A stretch of 7,845 nt of DNA from Acidobacteriaceae bacterium (lineage in GTDB: Bacteria > Acidobacteriota > Terriglobia > Terriglobales > Acidobacteriaceae): the NCBI GenBank assembly GCA_030040175.1, contig JASHUF010000332.1, positions 1 to 7,845 on the forward strand. Direction: 5' to 3'. The position numbers were made by a program, and so were the translations under genes. Under the pieces are notes generated by a model. That model saw only the letters and a program-made list of their open reading frames with translations. It had not been told where the DNA came from and did no database searches. Below are positions 5,823-7,845 of this stretch, piece after piece (within the stretch, counting starts at the first letter, position 1; each line of letters begins with the position of its first letter).

Positions 5823-5828
5823 AGTATA
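5823..5828 (-). promoter_or_regulatory. Candidate -10 box for the DedA-INO1 unit
   Basis: Read on the minus strand, TATACT (5828 to 5823) in the context TTTATACTG is one mismatch from the sigma-70 -10 consensus. No good -35 box lies 17 bases upstream (CGGACG). If used, transcription would start around 5816-5817, only about 4-5 bases before the DedA ATG, giving a nearly leaderless message that lacks the AGAAGG motif. Confidence 0.3.
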
Positions 5829-5947
5829 AAGGCCGATGGAGAGCCCGTCCGCGGCGGAGCGCGCAGAGGGGCAATTTCACCCTGCACACGTCTGCAATTC
5901 TCATTTGTTAGGATGGGGTTGCACATTCCGTCGATCGAGGAGGCCGC

Positions 5948-6820
5948 GTGTCAGAGTTTCCGCCCGTTCCGCTCACGCTCGAAGGCGCGAGCGTACTGCA
6001 CCAGTTCTTCCGCTTCGACTGGAAGGCCTGGCAGGCCTGCGCGGACGGCGAACGGTCCTGCGCGGACGGCGAAGGGTCCTGCGCGGACGGCGAACGTCAA
6101 AAGATTGTTGGCGAATTCGCGGGGGCCCTCCGGCAGCTCGAGCGCGCGGAGCCCGGCGCGCCGGTGCGGACAGCGCTCTACTCCCAGCTCGGCCACAAGG
6201 GCGACCTAATCCTCGTCCATTTTCGCGACTCGCTCGAAGCCCTCAACCAGGTTGAGCTGGCGCTGGCGCAGACGGCGTTTCACGGCTTCCTCGCGCCTGT
6301 GCACTCGTATGTCTCCGTGGTCGAGCTCGGCCTGTACGAATCCACGCGCAAGACCTATGAGGCCGCTGCGGCCCAGGGCTTCGCCGCGCACTCGCCGGAG
6401 TGGAGGGCCGAGCTTGCCGCTTCGCTTGGGCGCAGCGCCGAGGCCATGAAGCCGCGCCTCTGGCCCGCGATTCCCGATACGAAATACCTGTGCTTCTATC
6501 CCATGGACCGCAGGCGCGGCGAAGCGGTGAACTGGTACACCGTGCCCTTTGCGGAAAGGCAGCGCATGATGCATGAGCACGGACTGATTGGGAGAAGATA
6601 CGCCGACCAGGTAAAGCAGATCATCACCGGATCGATTGGGATGGATGACTGGGAGTGGGGCGTGGACCTGTTCGCCGACGATCCCGTGGTCTTCAAGAAG
6701 CTCATTTACGAGATGCGCTTCGACGAGGTGAGCGCGGTGTATGCGCTGTTCGGGCAGTTTTATGTGGGGGTAAGGTTGCCAGTGGAAAAGTTGAGGGAAT
6801 GGGTGAGCGGGAAGATGTAG
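5948..6820 (+). CDS. hemQ: Coproheme decarboxylase HemQ/ChdC (chlorite dismutase family) with N-terminal repeat
   Basis: HemQ performs the last step of the coproporphyrin-dependent haem pathway, the H2O2-dependent oxidative decarboxylation of two propionates of coproheme to give haem b. The 290-residue protein shows the two ferredoxin-like halves of the family. The diagnostic C-terminal half has CFYPMDRRR (182-190, catalytic-type Tyr184), NWY (195-197), ERQRMMHEHGLIGRRY (203-218, with His211 matching the proximal haem ligand), WEWGVDLFADDPVVFKKLIYEMRFDEVSA (235-263) and FGQFYVG. The GTG at 5948 is supported by GAGGAGG (5937-5943) 4 bases upstream. The position equivalent to the Lys of the YPMSK motif in Firmicutes enzymes is Arg188. 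Residues 31-51 consist of three CADGE repeats not expected in the family. It diverges from DedA by 135 bases. No other haem gene is in the window. Confidence 0.93.
   Translation: MSEFPPVPLTLEGASVLHQFFRFDWKAWQACADGERSCADGEGSCADGERQKIVGEFAGALRQLERAEPGAPVRTALYSQLGHKGDLILVHFRDSLEALNQVELALAQTAFHGFLAPVHSYVSVVELGLYESTRKTYEAAAAQGFAAHSPEWRAELAASLGRSAEAMKPRLWPAIPDTKYLCFYPMDRRRGEAVNWYTVPFAERQRMMHEHGLIGRRYADQVKQIITGSIGMDDWEWGVDLFADDPVVFKKLIYEMRFDEVSAVYALFGQFYVGVRLPVEKLREWVSGKM
6036..6098 (+). repeat. 21-bp in-frame triplication in hemQ (CADGERS-type repeats)
   Basis: Three head-to-tail 21-base copies (6036-6056, 6057-6077, 6078-6098) share the core CCTGCGCGGACGGCGAA and differ only in the last few bases. 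They encode CADGERS, CADGEGS and CADGERQ (residues 31-51) and so give three cysteines spaced seven residues apart. The near identity of the copies points to recent expansion. They lie between the first strand (HQFFRFDW) and the first helix (KIVGEFAGALRQLE). Confidence 0.95.
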
Positions 6821-6853
6821 TTTGGGGGTGACGAAGATGTGGTTGGGGGTGAC
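6811..6853 (+). repeat. Tandem duplication spanning the hemQ stop and the start of the next gene
   Basis: Copy one (6811-6832, 22 bases) and copy two (6833-6853, 21 bases) begin GAAGATGT and end GGGGGTGAC. They differ by one substitution (A to G, turning the TAG stop of hemQ into TGG) and one T deletion. The ATG that is the last hemQ sense codon (6815-6817) recurs as ATG at 6837-6839. The Shine-Dalgarno-like GGGGGTGA recurs at 6824-6831 and 6845-6852, each followed 5 bases later by an in-frame start codon (ATG 6837, TTG 6858). Confidence 0.85.
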
Positions 6854-7334
6854 TTCGTTGGGGTCGAAAGAACTGATGGACGAATTGATGCACTGCGATG
6901 ACTTGTTTTACCTCCATTCGCTTCGCGAACCCAGAGACAATCAGCTGGAAATTTTGATAGTAAAAGCCGCGCCGAATCGAAGCAAAGCCGGCCTTTTGCC
7001 CGACTCATTGAAAGATCGGCCAGAACTCTTGCTCCTGGCTGAGGGATCCTGCCCCATCGAGCCAATCCCAGGACGCAAGAAGTATCGCCTTTATTGGGTT
7101 CACTACGCAGCTTACATGGTCACCGAGGAGATGGTAGGGAGTTGTGGCAACTACGATGGCGAAAGATATGAGGGGATGCGGCTTAGAAAATACTCGACAT
7201 CTTCGTTCCTCGATCATCTTGCGCGCGACACGGGGAATCATCATGGTCTGTTGCTTCACTACAAAATAACGTGCCTCAATCACTTAGTCGATGTTGCAGC
7301 AGTGAACCCGCCGGAGGTTTCTCTGACCGATTGA
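6837..7334 (+). CDS. Hypothetical protein, no recognised family with confidence
   Basis: The product has 165 residues from ATG 6837, chosen because GGGGGTGA (6824-6831) lies 5 bases upstream; TTG 6822 and TTG 6858 or ATG 6876 are alternatives. No signal peptide or membrane segment is present. The body looks like a small alpha/beta soluble protein: DLFYLHSLREP, an acidic-hydrophobic strand LEILIVKA, YRLYWVHYAAYMVTEEMVG, RKYSTSSFLDHL and the ending HYKITCLNHLVDVAAVNPPEV. The order of strands, an aromatic Y-W-Y-Y motif, a YSxSxFLDxL helix and a CLNHxVDVxxxxPPEV end resembles small stand-alone proteins sometimes listed among immunity-like families. That is an impression from memory, not an assignment. 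Base composition is visibly less GC-rich than hemQ, suggesting acquisition. It starts 16 bases after hemQ ends and may be co-transcribed with it. Confidence 0.65.
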   Translation: MWLGVTSLGSKELMDELMHCDDLFYLHSLREPRDNQLEILIVKAAPNRSKAGLLPDSLKDRPELLLLAEGSCPIEPIPGRKKYRLYWVHYAAYMVTEEMVGSCGNYDGERYEGMRLRKYSTSSFLDHLARDTGNHHGLLLHYKITCLNHLVDVAAVNPPEVSLTD

Positions 7335-7397
7335 AGTCTCTCGAAAGTTGTCCTGGCCATTAGGGTATTCTTACTCCACAATGGAAGATAGCTCTCT

Positions 7398-7577
7398 ATG
7401 GCGACACTCACCGTTACCGCAAAAGGCCAGATCAGGCTGAACCAGGAACTGCTCCGGCACCTCGGCGTGAATCCCGGAGAAGAGGTCGTGGTTGAGAAGC
7501 TGTCCGGCGGGCGCTTGTCCATCCAGGCAGCGAAGTCGCTAAGTCGATCCGGCCGACAAAATGGGTCTCGCCAATGA
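7398..7577 (+). CDS. AbrB/MazE-like SpoVT-AbrB domain protein, C-terminally shortened
   Basis: The 59-residue product opens with MATLTVTAKGQIRLNQELLRHLGVNPGEEVVVEKLSGGR. This is the swapped-hairpin DNA-binding fold of antitoxins and transition-state regulators (TAKGQI, LGVNPGEEV). After about residue 46 the sequence becomes SLSRSGRQNGSRQ and stops, whereas relatives I know continue another 20-35 residues to a toxin-binding tail. None of the three plus-strand frames downstream shows such a tail, so an internal deletion is more likely than a simple frameshift. The ribosome-binding site is weak (GGAAG at 7383-7387, 10 bases away). No PIN or MazF-type toxin follows; the next gene is nth, overlapping by ATGA. 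The short ORF is easily missed because of its size. It could be an intact mini-regulator or an antitoxin relic. Confidence 0.75.
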   Translation: MATLTVTAKGQIRLNQELLRHLGVNPGEEVVVEKLSGGRLSIQAAKSLSRSGRQNGSRQ

Positions 7578-7845
7578 AGGCTCGATCACGCGCGCCCAAG
7601 ATCAAGATTGCTAAGAGGCCACCCGCCCGCGGCCCGCTCGCGCCCGAGCGGGTGCACGCCATTCTCAAGGCGCTCGACGAGGCCTATCCCGATGCCGAGT
7701 GCGCCCTCGATCACCGCACGCCGTGGGAGCTGCTGGTGGCGACGATTCTTTCGGCGCAATGCACCGACGTGCGCGTGAACATGGTCACGCCGGAGCTCTT
7801 CCGCCGCTTCCCCACCCCGGCAGCCATGACCAAGGCCACGCTGCC
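7574..7845 (+). CDS. nth: Endonuclease III (N-terminal part, runs off right edge)
   Basis: The first 90 codons encode the start of the base-excision repair glycosylase/AP lyase that removes oxidised pyrimidines. A basic N-terminal extension, MKARSRAPKIKIAKRPPARG, precedes the family's first helix ERVHAILKALDEAYPDAECAL. The very conserved ELLVATILSAQCTDVRVNMVTPELFRRFPTPAAM follows (about residues 51-84). The helix-hairpin-helix, catalytic Lys and Asp and the FeS cluster cysteines would lie beyond the window. The ATG at 7574 overlaps the TGA of the AbrB-like gene (ATGA), and no good ribosome-binding site stands before it, so translation is probably coupled to that gene. A start further inside the frame (there is no ATG before the conserved part) is less likely. 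Confidence 0.93.
   Translation, partial: MKARSRAPKIKIAKRPPARGPLAPERVHAILKALDEAYPDAECALDHRTPWELLVATILSAQCTDVRVNMVTPELFRRFPTPAAMTKATL

Noticed and set aside
6822..6836. TTG start at 6822 for the hypothetical gene
   Set aside because: It would place GGGGGTGA inside the coding region and lacks its own ribosome-binding site; ATG 6837 fits better.
7398..7845. Toxin-antitoxin pair
   Set aside because: Only an AbrB-like, shortened antitoxin fold is present; the overlapping downstream gene is endonuclease III, a repair enzyme, not a toxin.

Overview
The window is GC-rich, protein-dense bacterial chromosome. The gene set and protein styles best fit an acidobacterium, probably in the Terriglobia/Acidobacteriaceae range. 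The markers are a HemQ-type coproheme decarboxylase with an SEFPPVPLTLEG-like start, a bacterial inositol-phosphate synthase, a Tat-type SRPBCC/AHSA1 protein, and a stand-alone GvpL/F protein. The taxonomic call is inference from protein resemblance, because no rRNA or marker-gene placement is possible here. No tRNA, rRNA, CRISPR array or insertion sequence was seen.

Layout, left to right. A DUF502 membrane protein (minus strand) runs off the left edge, and a small coiled-coil/tail-anchored hypothetical protein (485-1021, plus) diverges from it. An unusually AT-rich, 358-base non-coding stretch follows. It carries a candidate -35 box, a 20-bp dyad and three CTAG-led repeats, and leads to a lone gas-vesicle-type GvpL/F protein (1380-2180). 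A strong bidirectional terminator (2234-2265) separates that gene from a convergent exported SRPBCC/AHSA1 protein (2299-2865, minus). A TetR-family regulator (2995-3684, plus) diverges from the SRPBCC gene, with a candidate operator between them. A REP-like palindrome (3707-3743) lies between tetR and a convergent minus-strand pair, DedA (5812 to 5174) then inositol-3-phosphate synthase (5106 to 3769), which looks like a two-gene unit. The plus strand then carries hemQ (5948-6820), an unrecognised 165-residue protein (6837-7334), a shortened AbrB/MazE-like protein (7398-7577) and the start of endonuclease III (7574 to the right edge). The last two overlap by ATGA.

Functional reading. There is no single dedicated system. 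The best-understood genes are housekeeping: haem synthesis through the coproporphyrin branch (HemQ), inositol phosphate synthesis (INO1), probable undecaprenyl-phosphate or lipid handling (DedA) and base-excision repair (Nth). The TetR/SRPBCC pair is likely a small self-contained regulatory unit.

The most unusual theme is short tandem duplication in or at genes. A 12-bp array adds about 28 Arg-rich residues to the TetR ligand-binding domain. A 21-bp triplet adds CADGE(R/G)(S/Q) repeats near the HemQ N-terminus. A 21-22-bp duplication across the hemQ stop codon appears to have made the ribosome-binding site and start codon of the next gene. A small 12-bp-period repeat lies in the 485-1021 gene. 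The truncated AbrB fused by overlap to nth, and the orphan GvpL/F with its AT-rich leader, are the other points worth checking.
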